Assembly: GCA_964388485.1 (NCBI GenBank)
Contig: CAYMAS010000017.1
Coordinates: 1-64,000 of the forward strand
Reading direction: 5' to 3'
Origin: JBCDKH01 sp964388485
GTDB lineage: Bacteria > Planctomycetota > Phycisphaerae > Tepidisphaerales > Tepidisphaeraceae
Length of the DNA stretch: 64,000 nt
The notes under the pieces were generated by a model, which saw only the letters and a program-made list of their open reading frames with translations, had not been told where the DNA came from and searched no databases. Both the position numbers and the translations under genes were made by a program. Positions 25,205 through 34,373 of this stretch are shown one piece after another (positions within the stretch are counted from its first letter, which is position 1; every line of letters starts with the position of its first letter).

Positions 25205-26140
25205 ATGTCCGAACACATCTGCCACCTCGCCGCCGCCTTCGATACGCGTAACTTGTGCCGAGCCCTTGGCAAGGAGCGTGGCATTGAGCCGACGTTCAAC
25301 GAGGTCTGGAACGACGAGGCGAACGACATTATCAGTCAGCTCGGGGGCGTGACGCGTCGGGCGGACAAATGGAGCGCGGAAATGATCGCCTACTGCCGCC
25401 AGGAGTCGAACAAGGGCGGCCCGGATGCCGATCCGAACTGGCGGAAGAAGCTCAGCTTCATCCTCAGCGCCCTGTCGCACCGCAGCATCGACCGGCACAT
25501 GAAACCGGTCTTCATGCACTTCAAGCAAAAGGACGACTTCGCCGGCTACAATGAATGCACGATCTACTGCGACGTCCTCATGCTCAACAAGCGGTTCGGC
25601 CGCGGCACCGCGCTCGGCGGCGACTTTCTCGATCCCTTGAAAACCGTTGCCAAGCCGGAGCTCGATCGTCTGATGCGCGAGACGTTGCGGCGTGAGCTCA
25701 TCGCGATCCACACGCTCAACCCGGACGACGACCACATCCACAATTGGCTCGATGGCCTCATCAATCGCGGCCAAGCGTTCAACATCAAAGTCGCCGAGTA
25801 CGAGAGGATCTTCACGAATCCCGACTCGGACAAGTGGAACGAGTACCTCGTCGAGACGAACTTCTACGACGAGTCGTCGCCGCTCATCGAGATCACACAG
25901 CGACTCGTCGCGGGCGAGTCGGTCGGGGGCGACAAGGTGCAGGAGGCGCTGGACGGCACTACAATTGCCAACGGCCGATACGCCAAGACGCTCAAGCGGG
26001 CCGTCGAGTACATCAAAGATGCCAGTCGTCTGTGGCGTGGCGAACTGACGGTTGAGGAGACGAAGCCGAAGTTCGACATCGGCATCGCGGAGTTGGCCAT
26101 GGTCTACCCCGAGCCGGGCGAGCGGGCGGCGGCTTCGTGA
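25205..26140 (+). CDS. Uncharacterised protein, possible zinc-dependent phospholipase C-like fold
   Basis: 311-residue soluble protein. No signal or membrane segment. The segment FILSALSHRSIDRHMKPVF recalls the H...D...HP pattern of zinc-dependent phospholipase C relatives, and further His/Asp pairs occur (NPDDDHIHNW), but the similarity is weak and I would not assign activity. The rest is helical. Divergent from the ExbBD cluster with 66 bases between start codons. Ends 136 bases before the SNF2 helicase gene on the same strand. Confidence 0.7.
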   Translation: MSEHICHLAAAFDTRNLCRALGKERGIEPTFNEVWNDEANDIISQLGGVTRRADKWSAEMIAYCRQESNKGGPDADPNWRKKLSFILSALSHRSIDRHMKPVFMHFKQKDDFAGYNECTIYCDVLMLNKRFGRGTALGGDFLDPLKTVAKPELDRLMRETLRRELIAIHTLNPDDDHIHNWLDGLINRGQAFNIKVAEYERIFTNPDSDKWNEYLVETNFYDESSPLIEITQRLVAGESVGGDKVQEALDGTTIANGRYAKTLKRAVEYIKDASRLWRGELTVEETKPKFDIGIAELAMVYPEPGERAAAS

Positions 26141-26275
26141 GTCGCACGAGTTGGGGACAACTTTCATCGTCCTGCAGCCTTGTCGAACGTCGACCCGCCC
26201 TACCCTGTCGATCCGCCGCGGGAGAGGGTCCGACGCCGGGCAAGAACCGCGGGAGCGACAGACGTTGACCTGCCC

Positions 26276-29200
26276 ATGACCGACCTAGCCGACGGCGGAG
26301 CCCGCGACCTCACCCCCGCCACCCCCGCCACCCGCGGAGCCCAAGCCACGTGGCACGCCGGCAAGCTGTGGTTGTGGGACGACGACGCCAACCGCGGCAT
26401 CGACGTCGCCGATCCTGACGGCACCTTGCGGCGACAACCTGCAACGGCGGTGAGTGGCCGCAATCTGCTGAGCGTGTTGAGCAACGTCAGCGAGACGTCG
26501 ACCCGCAGTCTCTTTGCCCTGTCGCGTCTGCTCGCCTTCGCCGAAGCTGCGGTGGCTCGTGAGCAGTTCTACCCGTCCGCCCGTCGGTCGCCGCACGGCG
26601 TGATTGCGTCATGGCGGCTGCTGGTCGGCGAATCGAGCGACGTGGAACGACTTGAGACGTTCGCCGCGGCGATGCCGGGAGTCTGCTTCTGTGCCGACGA
26701 AGGCGCCGGCCGAGTGGCGGATCGGCTGGAGCTGGTCGAGCAGGTGCTCGACGCGTGTTGCGATGCCTTGGTGCGGGACTCGCTGGCGAAGGACGAGTTC
26801 TTCGCAGGCGTTCACGAGCGGGCGGCGAACAGCGAAGCCGAAGCGGAAGTTCGATGGATCAGCAGCCTTGTCCGCGATCCGGACGAGATCGCGCGTGAAA
26901 CTGACCTCACCCACGTCCGCGGCCAACCGCGTGAAGTCGCTGGGCTGCTCGACAAGGTGCAGACGTGGACCGCCCGACTCGGCGACGACGGCGGCGACCC
27001 GTGGCGACTCGGCTTCGAGCTGCTTGAACCCGATTCGCAGGCGGCGATGGACCTGCTCGCTGCCGAGCGGGATGAGGACGACCCCGCGCCGACGGACGTG
27101 CCGCTGTCGATTGCCAAGTGGCCGTTGACGTGGCGTCTCCTGCCGCCGGTAGAGTTGCAGGACCATCACGTCCCGCTGCCGGCGCGTCAGGTGTGGGACC
27201 AACCCGCCGGCAGCATCGGCTACGTCGGCCGCAATGCGGTGCGTTTGCGTGAACGTCTCGCCGCCGAGCTTAAGCGTGCCGCCGACTTCCTGCCGCCGTT
27301 GCAGCGCGTGATGGAAGCCGGACAGGCAGACGAGTCTGTCGCGACCGCACCCGAGCGGGCGAGCCACCTGCTGCTCAATCCGAACGAAGCCTTCGGCATG
27401 AGCCGCGACTGGGCCGAAAGCCTCAGCGACGCCGGCTTCGACGTGCGACTGCCCGGTTGGGCCGGCTCGCAGGAAGCCCGAGTCGAGGTCGTCATGGAGC
27501 TTCGACCCTTTGACGAGGCACAAGGCGGATCGAGCCGCATCGGTCTCGACGCATTGCTCAACTTTGACTGGAAAGTCGCCGTCGGCGGTGAGGAGATCGA
27601 TGTCAACGAGTTTCGTGCTCTGGTGCGTGCCGGTCAGCCGCTCGTGCGCCGCAACGGGCGTTGGATCGAGATCGACCCCGAAGCCGCCAGTGCCGCGGCC
27701 GAGTTGATGGACCGTCGCCCGCCCGGCACGCTCACGCTCGGCGAAGCCTTCCGCGCCGGCTTCGGCCTCGGCGAATTCCGCACCAGCGGCGGCGTTGCTC
27801 CGGCCGTCCGCCTCAGCGGCATGGAGTGGGTCGACGAGCTCCTCGAGCAGACGCCCGACAAGGCCGAAACGATCCCGCAACCCGAAACGTTCAAGGGCGA
27901 GCTGCGTCCTTACCAACTCCGCGGCCTCCGCTGGATGGCCTTCCTCGACCGCCTCGGCCTCGGCGGCGTGTTGGCGGACGACATGGGGCTCGGGAAGACG
28001 ATCCAGCTGATCGCCCTGCTGCTCGACGAGTGGGAAAAGGCGGAAGAACTTCGGAAAAAGGGCGAAGACGTCACCATCCCGCCGACCCTGCTGTTCGTGC
28101 CGACGTCGGTGCTGGGCAACTGGGCTCGGGAGCTGTCCCGGTTCGCGCCGCAGCTTCGACTCTTGCCGCACCATGGCGCGGCCCGGCTCAAGGGCGAAGC
28201 CTTCAAGGAGGCGGCGTTGGCGAGCGATGTCGTCATCACGAGCTACGCCCTGTCGCATCGCGACTACGACCAGCTCAAGCAGGTGCGGTGGAACCGCGTC
28301 GTGCTGGACGAGGCGCAGAAGGTCAAGAACCCTAACGCGGCGAGCTCCAAGAGCGTGCGGGCGCTCGATGCTCCAAGGCGGATCGCCTTGACGGGTACGC
28401 CGGTGGAGAACCATCTTGGCGAGTTGTGGTCGATCATGGACCTGCTGAATCCGGGCTTGCTCGGCAGTCCGAACGAGTTCCGCGAACGGTTCGCCGTGCC
28501 GATCGAGAAGCACAACGATCGCGGTCGGGCTCGGCGGCTTCGGGAGATGATCCGGCCGTTCATTCTGCGTCGGACGAAGGATGAGCCCGAAGTCGCAGCC
28601 GATTTGCCGGAGAAGATGGAGATGGGCGTCTACTGCGGTCTGACGAAGGAGCAGGCGGCGACGTACGAGTCGATTACCGGCGAGATGATCGGCCGCATCG
28701 ACACCGCCAGCGGCATCCGCCGACGTGGGCTGATCCTCTCGGTCCTCACCAAGCTCAAGCAGGTTTGCAATCACCCGGCCTTGCTCGGCGAGACGAGCGA
28801 CTTCACGCCCGGCAAGTCGAACCAGCAACTCGCCCGCAGCGGCAAGGCGACGCGACTGGCCGAGATGCTCGAAGAAGTTATCGAAGAGGGGGAAAAGGCC
28901 CTGGTCTTCACGCAGTATCGAAAGATGGGCGACCTACTCGTCGCTATGCTCGAGCAACGGCTCGGTCGGAAGGTCGCGTTCCTTCACGGCGGCACCCCGC
29001 AGCCGAAGCGTGAGGAAATGGTCCTCGACTTCCAAGGCAAAGGCAAAGGCAAAAGCCCCGACGTCTTCATCCTCAGCCTCCGCGCCGGCGGCTTGGGCCT
29101 CAACCTTACCGCCGCGACGCACGTCTTCCACTACGACCGCTGGTGGAACCCGGCTGTCGAGAACCAGGCGACCGACCGGGCCTACCGCATCGGCCAGACG

Positions 29201-29470
29201 AAGCGCGTGCAGGTCCACAAGTTCGTCACGCTCGGCACCGTTGAGGAACGCATCGACAAGATGCTGGCAGAGAAGACGGCGCTGGCCCAGAACATCGTCG
29301 GCAGCGGCGACGAGTGGCTGACGGAGCTGACGACGGGCGAACTCAAGGAGTACCTGTCGCTCAGCAAGAGCCCGCCACCCAACGCGGTCGGAGCCACCAG
29401 TGCCGCCGCCGCCGCGGCGGCAGATTACGACGAATTCGACGACTACGACGACATGGAGGAGGCAGCATGA
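26276..29470 (+). CDS. SNF2-family ATPase with bacterial SNF2-associated domain
   Basis: 1064-residue DNA-translocating ATPase. N-terminal half is the bacterial SNF2-associated region (DUF3670-like; AGFDVRLPGW ... IGLDALLNFDWKVAVGGEEI ... FRALVRAGQPLVRRNGRWIEI). The helicase core follows: Walker A DDMGLGKT at 568-575, DEAQ box at 678-681, TGTPVENHLGELWSIMDLLNPGLLG, then the second RecA lobe with VFTQYRKMGDLL, LHGGTPQPKRE, LRAGGLGLNLT, HYDRWWNPAVENQATDRAYRIGQ and the ending GTVEERIDKMLAEK. Acts on chromatin-like or replication/transcription complexes in other bacteria; target here unknown. Starts at ATG 26276; a frame extends further upstream without similarity. Its stop overlaps the next gene by ATGA. 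Confidence 0.94.
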   Translation: MTDLADGGARDLTPATPATRGAQATWHAGKLWLWDDDANRGIDVADPDGTLRRQPATAVSGRNLLSVLSNVSETSTRSLFALSRLLAFAEAAVAREQFYPSARRSPHGVIASWRLLVGESSDVERLETFAAAMPGVCFCADEGAGRVADRLELVEQVLDACCDALVRDSLAKDEFFAGVHERAANSEAEAEVRWISSLVRDPDEIARETDLTHVRGQPREVAGLLDKVQTWTARLGDDGGDPWRLGFELLEPDSQAAMDLLAAERDEDDPAPTDVPLSIAKWPLTWRLLPPVELQDHHVPLPARQVWDQPAGSIGYVGRNAVRLRERLAAELKRAADFLPPLQRVMEAGQADESVATAPERASHLLLNPNEAFGMSRDWAESLSDAGFDVRLPGWAGSQEARVEVVMELRPFDEAQGGSSRIGLDALLNFDWKVAVGGEEIDVNEFRALVRAGQPLVRRNGRWIEIDPEAASAAAELMDRRPPGTLTLGEAFRAGFGLGEFRTSGGVAPAVRLSGMEWVDELLEQTPDKAETIPQPETFKGELRPYQLRGLRWMAFLDRLGLGGVLADDMGLGKTIQLIALLLDEWEKAEELRKKGEDVTIPPTLLFVPTSVLGNWARELSRFAPQLRLLPHHGAARLKGEAFKEAALASDVVITSYALSHRDYDQLKQVRWNRVVLDEAQKVKNPNAASSKSVRALDAPRRIALTGTPVENHLGELWSIMDLLNPGLLGSPNEFRERFAVPIEKHNDRGRARRLREMIRPFILRRTKDEPEVAADLPEKMEMGVYCGLTKEQAATYESITGEMIGRIDTASGIRRRGLILSVLTKLKQVCNHPALLGETSDFTPGKSNQQLARSGKATRLAEMLEEVIEEGEKALVFTQYRKMGDLLVAMLEQRLGRKVAFLHGGTPQPKREEMVLDFQGKGKGKSPDVFILSLRAGGLGLNLTAATHVFHYDRWWNPAVENQATDRAYRIGQTKRVQVHKFVTLGTVEERIDKMLAEKTALAQNIVGSGDEWLTELTTGELKEYLSLSKSPPPNAVGATSAAAAAAADYDEFDDYDDMEEAA

Positions 29471-29745
29471 GCGACGTTCCCGCACCGCAAGAGCCTCAGG
29501 AGCCTCAGGAGCCGACAAGGTCTCCCGAAGACATCGAAGCCCGCCGCGTCGCCTACTTTCAAGGAGGTGACGGCCTGTCCTGCTTGGACGATCCCACGCC
29601 GCTCGGGGCCGACAACGCGCTGCAGAAGCTCGGCAAGCCGCCGTTTGAACGGAGTGCCAGGACGAAATTCCGGCTGCTCGGGTTCCTCGCGACCGTCTAC
29701 GAGCACGCCTCGGAAGACGTCGCGCATCGGATTAGCCGGGCTTGA
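29467..29745 (+). CDS. Small protein translationally coupled to the SNF2 ATPase
   Basis: 92-residue protein whose ATG overlaps the SNF2 stop codon (ATGA). Repeat PQEPQEPQEP at the start, then an acidic, soluble segment YFQGGDGLSCLDDPTPLGADNALQKLGKPPF and a helix ARTKFRLLGFLATVYEHASEDVAHRIS. No Cys/His cluster, so it is not the SWIM protein often found beside such ATPases. Likely a cofactor of the helicase by position only. Overlaps the end of the convergent kinase gene by 14 bases. Confidence 0.65.
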   Translation: MSDVPAPQEPQEPQEPTRSPEDIEARRVAYFQGGDGLSCLDDPTPLGADNALQKLGKPPFERSARTKFRLLGFLATVYEHASEDVAHRISRA

Positions 29746-32149
29746 TCGGGAACTGGCAGGTGACAACCGTGCCCTGACCCCCGTTGCCGGGCTCGATCTT
29801 GAGCTGGCCGGCGATGAGGCCCGCGCGATAGGCCATCGAATTGAGCCCGAGTCCGACATTCGGCTGACGATCCGCCAGACCACGCGGGCCAAAGACGCCG
29901 CGAGCCTCGTCAGGAATGCCCCGGCCGTTGTCGGCGACGATCAGCAAACCCTGCCCCCGCTCCGCTTCGTGTCGGCAGATCGTGATGTCGACCCGCGACG
30001 GCTGACCGTGTCGGACGGCATTGTTGATGGCTTCACTAGTGATGCGGAACAGGTGCACGTCCGCTTCACCATCGCGAGGCTGAACGGCATCATCCGCTTC
30101 GAGGGCGATGTCGACGCCGTACGCCCGCTTGACTCGATCCGCGTGCTGACGCAACGCCACGATGAGGCCGGCACGCGTCAGTTCGACCGCACCAAGGGTG
30201 TGGCTGATGGATCGTGCCTGCTCTGCGGCGAGTTGGGCCTGATGCACCGCCTCATCAAGTTGCTCGACTTGGTCTGGCGAGATGCCGTCGTTCTTCAATT
30301 CCCGGCGGACGTTGCCGACGAGGAGCGTGAGCGTGTTCAGTTGTTGGGCGACCGTGTCGTGCAGATCGCGAGCAATACGTTCCCGCTCGTTCTCCTGAAT
30401 ATCGAGCACCTGTCGCTCGAGTTGCCGACGGGCGGTGAGGTCGCGGAGGCCGATGACGTAGCCGGCTTTGTCGCGGCTGCCGTTGAGGACATCGATGCCT
30501 TCGGTGATGCGATTGACCACCCACTCGACGTAGCGTGTTCGGCCGTCGGCATCAATTGCGGTCGTCTCGCCTCGTGCCGGCCAATGGGCGATGGCTGCGT
30601 TCGCGTCGTCGCCGAAGAGCTGTTGAAGGAACGGTTGGTCGGCATTGTCTAGCAGCTGGCCGACCGGTTGTCCGCGGGCGTCGTCGACCTGGAAGCCGAA
30701 CGTCTCCTTGAAGGCCGGGTTGGCGTAGGTGACGGTTCCGTCGCGGCGGGTGACGAGCAGGCTCTCGCCCGAATTGTCGACGGCGGCATAGAGCAGGTCG
30801 CGCTCATCCTCGGCGGCTCGAAGCTCAGCCAGGTCGCTGGCGATGTAGCAGAAAGTCCGCCGGCCACGAGAGATCTCATCGTCGATCTCGCTGACCGTGA
30901 CCCGAAGACGCGTGACGTCGGGGTCGCTGTTGGATTCGACGACGAACGTCTCAGGCTGCTGCGATTGATGAGTCTGCACCAAGGCCTGCCGCCATCGCTC
31001 GATGGATTCGCTCGTAAGTGCGAAGCTCGACAGCTGCCGTCCCTGCCCGTTGCCGGTGCTCTTGGCGGCGGGTCCGAAGTAGCCGCGGGCCGCACTGTTA
31101 AGAGGGGAATGTTCGAAAGCCTCGGCTTCGGCTTGCGGCAGCTCACCCTTCACGTCATTCCGGTTCTGCTTGATCGACAGGACGCCCATCATCATCGGTG
31201 CAGCATCCAGGAAGCCGGTGAGCAGTTGCTCGCGATCACGAAGCTCCCGCTTGGCCCGCAGCTGATCCGTCACGTCATTCTGCACGCCGATGAACCCGAG
31301 GTGGTGCCCCAGGATGCTGACGGGTGTCAAGTACAGATGGTTATAGAAAGCCGTACCGTCTTTGCGATAGTTGCGGATGGTGGTGTCGATGAACTCCCTG
31401 TTCTTGATTGCCTGGCGGATCTGATTGAGGCTGTCGTCGTGATCGACATCGTCCAGACCGCGAGGCAGGTCGCTCAGATCCTGATCGTCCTGATCGGGCG
31501 TGTCGACCCCCTTGTTATCCTCAGGTGCGACGTCCTGCAGAAATCGGCAATTGTGACCGAGGACCTCGTCGCCATAGCCGGTGACCTTGCGGAACCCGGC
31601 GTTGATGTAGATGAGTGGCAAGTCTTCGTCCGTGGCGTCGGCGACGACGATGCAGTTGTTGGCAGCCTCGATGGCCTCCATCAGCATCTGCCGATTGGCG
31701 ATCATCGGCCCCGGCTCGTCGACCGGCCTCAGCGACAGCAGTAGACCCTTGAACCTCGGGTCCCCGCTCAGGTTCGTCGGCATGCAGCTGACAAGTTGAT
31801 ACCGGCCGTCCGGCAGCTTGATCCGCATCTCCCAGCGGCCGCGCAACTCTTGACGACGCTTTTCAAAGTCGTGGATCGACTCCGGTAGCAGCAACCGATC
31901 TGCATCGTGAACAAGACCCGCAAAGCTCTTGCCGATGGCATCATTGGCATCCTCGCCGAACAGCTCAGCGAACCGCCCGTTGGCGGCCATGATCTGCGAG
32001 TCGGCATTGAGCAGCACGAGCAGGTCGCTGCCGAGCGAAACCACTGCGTCTCCAATGCCTGGAGGCAAATCAAGATCGGGGGCATGGACCCCAGTCAGCC
32101 GCGCAGATTGCGACGCATCCGCGTCTTGTCGAAAGCTAGTACCAGACAT
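29732..32149 (-). CDS. LOV-domain sensor histidine kinase (multi-PAS)
   Basis: 805-residue soluble kinase. Order: PAS domain about 35-145, LOV domain about 155-300, a region with no clear domain, PAS about 450-575, then HisKA_3 and HATPase. The LOV signature GHNCRFLQ is at 198-205, with photoactive Cys201; Asn260 (NYRKDG), Asn270 (FYNHLYL) and Gln290 (GVQND) complete the flavin-binding set, so blue-light flavin-adduct chemistry is likely. About 38 residues lie between the FLQ motif and the next conserved helix, where typical LOVs have about 12. The phosphoacceptor is His597 in ERIARDLHDTVAQQ, the NarX/DesK-type dimerisation helix, and NAVRHG and DNGRGI are the ATP-site motifs. No NarL-type response regulator is adjacent. 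Confidence 0.92.
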   Translation of the reverse strand: MSGTSFRQDADASQSARLTGVHAPDLDLPPGIGDAVVSLGSDLLVLLNADSQIMAANGRFAELFGEDANDAIGKSFAGLVHDADRLLLPESIHDFEKRRQELRGRWEMRIKLPDGRYQLVSCMPTNLSGDPRFKGLLLSLRPVDEPGPMIANRQMLMEAIEAANNCIVVADATDEDLPLIYINAGFRKVTGYGDEVLGHNCRFLQDVAPEDNKGVDTPDQDDQDLSDLPRGLDDVDHDDSLNQIRQAIKNREFIDTTIRNYRKDGTAFYNHLYLTPVSILGHHLGFIGVQNDVTDQLRAKRELRDREQLLTGFLDAAPMMMGVLSIKQNRNDVKGELPQAEAEAFEHSPLNSAARGYFGPAAKSTGNGQGRQLSSFALTSESIERWRQALVQTHQSQQPETFVVESNSDPDVTRLRVTVSEIDDEISRGRRTFCYIASDLAELRAAEDERDLLYAAVDNSGESLLVTRRDGTVTYANPAFKETFGFQVDDARGQPVGQLLDNADQPFLQQLFGDDANAAIAHWPARGETTAIDADGRTRYVEWVVNRITEGIDVLNGSRDKAGYVIGLRDLTARRQLERQVLDIQENERERIARDLHDTVAQQLNTLTLLVGNVRRELKNDGISPDQVEQLDEAVHQAQLAAEQARSISHTLGAVELTRAGLIVALRQHADRVKRAYGVDIALEADDAVQPRDGEADVHLFRITSEAINNAVRHGQPSRVDITICRHEAERGQGLLIVADNGRGIPDEARGVFGPRGLADRQPNVGLGLNSMAYRAGLIAGQLKIEPGNGGQGTVVTCQFPIKPG

Positions 32150-32283
32150 CGCGGATCGTTCACAATGACGCAAGATGCGCCGTGGACGCCGAATGTACGT
32201 CAACTGCGACGTTTTGAAGCGCAAGTCGACGGGCAAAATAAGATCGCGATTTTTCTGAAAGTTCAACGAGCTGCTGCTGCCTC

Positions 32284-32298
32284 CTCCTGTCGCAGGAG
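32284..32298. promoter_or_regulatory. Short palindrome in the divergent kinase interval
   Basis: CTCCTG TCG CAGGAG, 6-bp arms. It lies between the LOV kinase start (32149) and the preferred start of the RegB-like kinase (32327) and could be an operator. It would be coding if the RegB-like gene starts at 32165. Confidence 0.25.
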
Positions 32299-32326
32299 CC
32301 CCTACCGGAGCCCGCTAGCGTACCAC

Positions 32327-33670
32327 GTGCATCCCGCACCCCACGATGCCGCCAGCACGATCCGGGCCGCAGTTCCTATCCTGGCTCCGTCGTCTGTTCC
32401 TGTCTCGCCCACTCTGCCGCCGGCGGCGCGGGAGTCGCAGATCGTGCTGCGGTGGCTGGTGCTACTGCGTTGGCTTGCCGCCGGGGGTCAGCTCATCGCC
32501 CTGACGGCGGCGGGTCTGTTGAATGTGGATCTTCCGTGGCGCAGGCTCGGTCTGATCATCGCCGTGACCGTACTGACCAATATCGGCTTGATGCTGATGC
32601 TGCGTCGAGGCTCGGCCGGCGCTGGCCGAAGCGGCTCATGGCTGTCGGCGGGCGTGATTCTCCTGGACGTGGGCCTGTTGACGAGTTTGCTCTGGTACAC
32701 GGGTGGCAAGAGCAATCCGTTCGTCCTGCTGTTCGTCCTCCACGTCGCCCTCGCCGCCAGCACGCTGAGCCTGCGGTGGACGTGGCTGATTATCGGCGTC
32801 GTCTCCCTTTGCTACACGCTGCTGGCGCTTCTCGAGCCATCGAACGCGGTGGACCTCGAAGGCCTGCCGGGCGTGCCGCTGCCGGTGGGTGAGGCGGTCG
32901 CATTGCTGTTGGTGCTGGTGCTGGTGGGCTACTTCGTCAACCGGGTCGTCTCGGCGTTGGGCGAGCGGGACGAGCAGCTGCGGCTGGTGCGGGAGCGGGC
33001 GCAAGTCGGCGAACGACTCGCTGCCCTCACCACGCTGGCTGCCGGTGCGGCGCACGAATTGGGCACGCCTTTGGCGACCATCGCGGTCGTCAGCAAGGAG
33101 ATGGAACTCGCCGCCAAACGACTCGGCGACGCGGATCTGGCGGACGACGCGGCCCTCGTCCGCCAGCAGGTCGATCGATGTCGCGGCATCCTCGAACACC
33201 TCCGGGGCGACGTCGCCGGCCGAGGCACGGACGAGCCGGGCACGAGCGATCCGTCGCGAGTCGTCGCCGGCGTTCGTGAAGCCCTGGCTGCGGACCGCCG
33301 AGAGCGGCTCGACGTGGTCGAGGCGCAGACGCCTGAGGCCAAAGTGCCGGCCCGGGCGTTGCACCAGGCGGTCGAGTTGCTCGTCAACAACGCCTTCGAC
33401 GCCGACGACGGCACCGGCCGCGTCGAGGTGCGGCTGGAAGCCGTCGGCGGCAACGTCACGATCGTCGTCGCCGACGAGGGGCCGGGCATGGACGAAGAGA
33501 CGTGCCGGCGGGCGACGGAACCGTTCTTCACCACCAAAGACCCCGGCCGCGGCATGGGATTGGGTTTGTTCCTCGTCCGCCTCGTTGCCGAACACAACGG
33601 CGGGACGTTCACGCTCGACAGCGACCTTGGCGTCGGCACGACGGCGACGCTGGTCGTGCCGGTCGCGTAA
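32327..33670 (+). CDS. regB: RegB/PrrB-like redox sensor histidine kinase
   Basis: About 447 residues. Six transmembrane helices precede the kinase core. The third shows LLWYTGGKSNPFVLLFVLH, matching the quinone-binding GGxxNPF heptad of RegB. The H-box is LTTLAAGAAHELGTPLATIAVVSKEME; the redox-active Cys of RegB is kept in VDRCRGILEHL (codon 33179-33181). HATPase motifs are NNAFDADDG, DEGPGM and GRGMGLGLFL. Kinase output should fall when quinone is oxidised, by analogy to RegB. Start is uncertain: a GTG at 32327 is used because it leaves a sensible interval to the divergent LOV kinase; an ATG at 32165 would add 54 low-complexity residues. Its stop is six bases from the convergent RegA-like gene. 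Confidence 0.88.
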   Translation: MHPAPHDAASTIRAAVPILAPSSVPVSPTLPPAARESQIVLRWLVLLRWLAAGGQLIALTAAGLLNVDLPWRRLGLIIAVTVLTNIGLMLMLRRGSAGAGRSGSWLSAGVILLDVGLLTSLLWYTGGKSNPFVLLFVLHVALAASTLSLRWTWLIIGVVSLCYTLLALLEPSNAVDLEGLPGVPLPVGEAVALLLVLVLVGYFVNRVVSALGERDEQLRLVRERAQVGERLAALTTLAAGAAHELGTPLATIAVVSKEMELAAKRLGDADLADDAALVRQQVDRCRGILEHLRGDVAGRGTDEPGTSDPSRVVAGVREALAADRRERLDVVEAQTPEAKVPARALHQAVELLVNNAFDADDGTGRVEVRLEAVGGNVTIVVADEGPGMDEETCRRATEPFFTTKDPGRGMGLGLFLVRLVAEHNGGTFTLDSDLGVGTTATLVVPVA

Positions 33671-33676
33671 GGAGTC

Positions 33677-34273
33677 CTATTCCAGCGGCGGCAGCTTGTG
33701 GAGCTTGCGTTGCAGGCTGCGCCGGTGGATACCGAGCTTGCGAGCAGCTTGAGAAATGTTGTTGCCGCAGTCGGCCAGGACGCGGTGAATGTAGTCCCAC
33801 TCGACCCGCGCTAGCGAGGGCGTCTGGGCCTCGGCGGCCTTGATCTGCGGCAGGTTCGGCAGCGGCCGGTCCGCCGCCTTGGCCTCGGCTGCTTCGAACG
33901 AGGCGAGAATCTGGTCCGCATCCACCGGCTTCGTCAGGTAGTCGGCGGCACCGAGACGAACGGCTTCGACGGCGGTCGCGATCGTGCCGTAGCCGGTGAG
34001 GACGACGAGGACCATATCCGGGTCGAGGCTGTGGAGCGTCTTGACCACTTCGAGCCCGCCCTTACCGGGCATGCGGAGGTCGATGGTCGCCCAGTCGGGC
34101 TTGAACTCTTTAGCCGCGGCGACGGCCTGGTCGTAGCTGCCGGCGGCGGCAGTCTGGAGGTTCCGATTGCTCAGCGCCCGAACGAGTCGGGTGCGAAACA
34201 TCTCGTCATCGTCGACGACCAGCACCCGCATTGGAGCGGCATCGTCCGGAGTCGCTGTGGTGGCCTGTCTCAT
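33677..34273 (-). CDS. regA: RegA/PrrA-like response regulator
   Basis: 198-residue response regulator. Receiver domain has DDDEMF, the phosphoacceptor in ATIDLRMPGKGG and Lys in YLTKPVD. The C-terminal Fis-type HTH ends with CGNNISQAARKLGIHRRSLQRKLHK, nearly the RegA/PrrA/ActR DNA-binding motif. It lies tail-to-tail with the RegB-like kinase, with a six-base gap, instead of in the usual divergent or operonic arrangement. ATG at 34273; an internal ATG at 34231 (MRVLVVDDDE) is possible. Confidence 0.93.
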   Translation of the reverse strand: MRQATTATPDDAAPMRVLVVDDDEMFRTRLVRALSNRNLQTAAAGSYDQAVAAAKEFKPDWATIDLRMPGKGGLEVVKTLHSLDPDMVLVVLTGYGTIATAVEAVRLGAADYLTKPVDADQILASFEAAEAKAADRPLPNLPQIKAAEAQTPSLARVEWDYIHRVLADCGNNISQAARKLGIHRRSLQRKLHKLPPLE

Positions 34274-34373
34274 GCGGCAAGTTTACACATCGCTGCCATC
34301 CCGCGAGTGCTGCTGCGGTCGCGTGCCGCACCGTATGGCAGCTTGCCGCACGGCTGAATCCTCGCGGAGGGTC

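Noticed and set aside
26609..28828. 739-codon open frame antisense to the SNF2 gene
   Set aside because: Mirror of the SNF2 gene; no recognisable motif.
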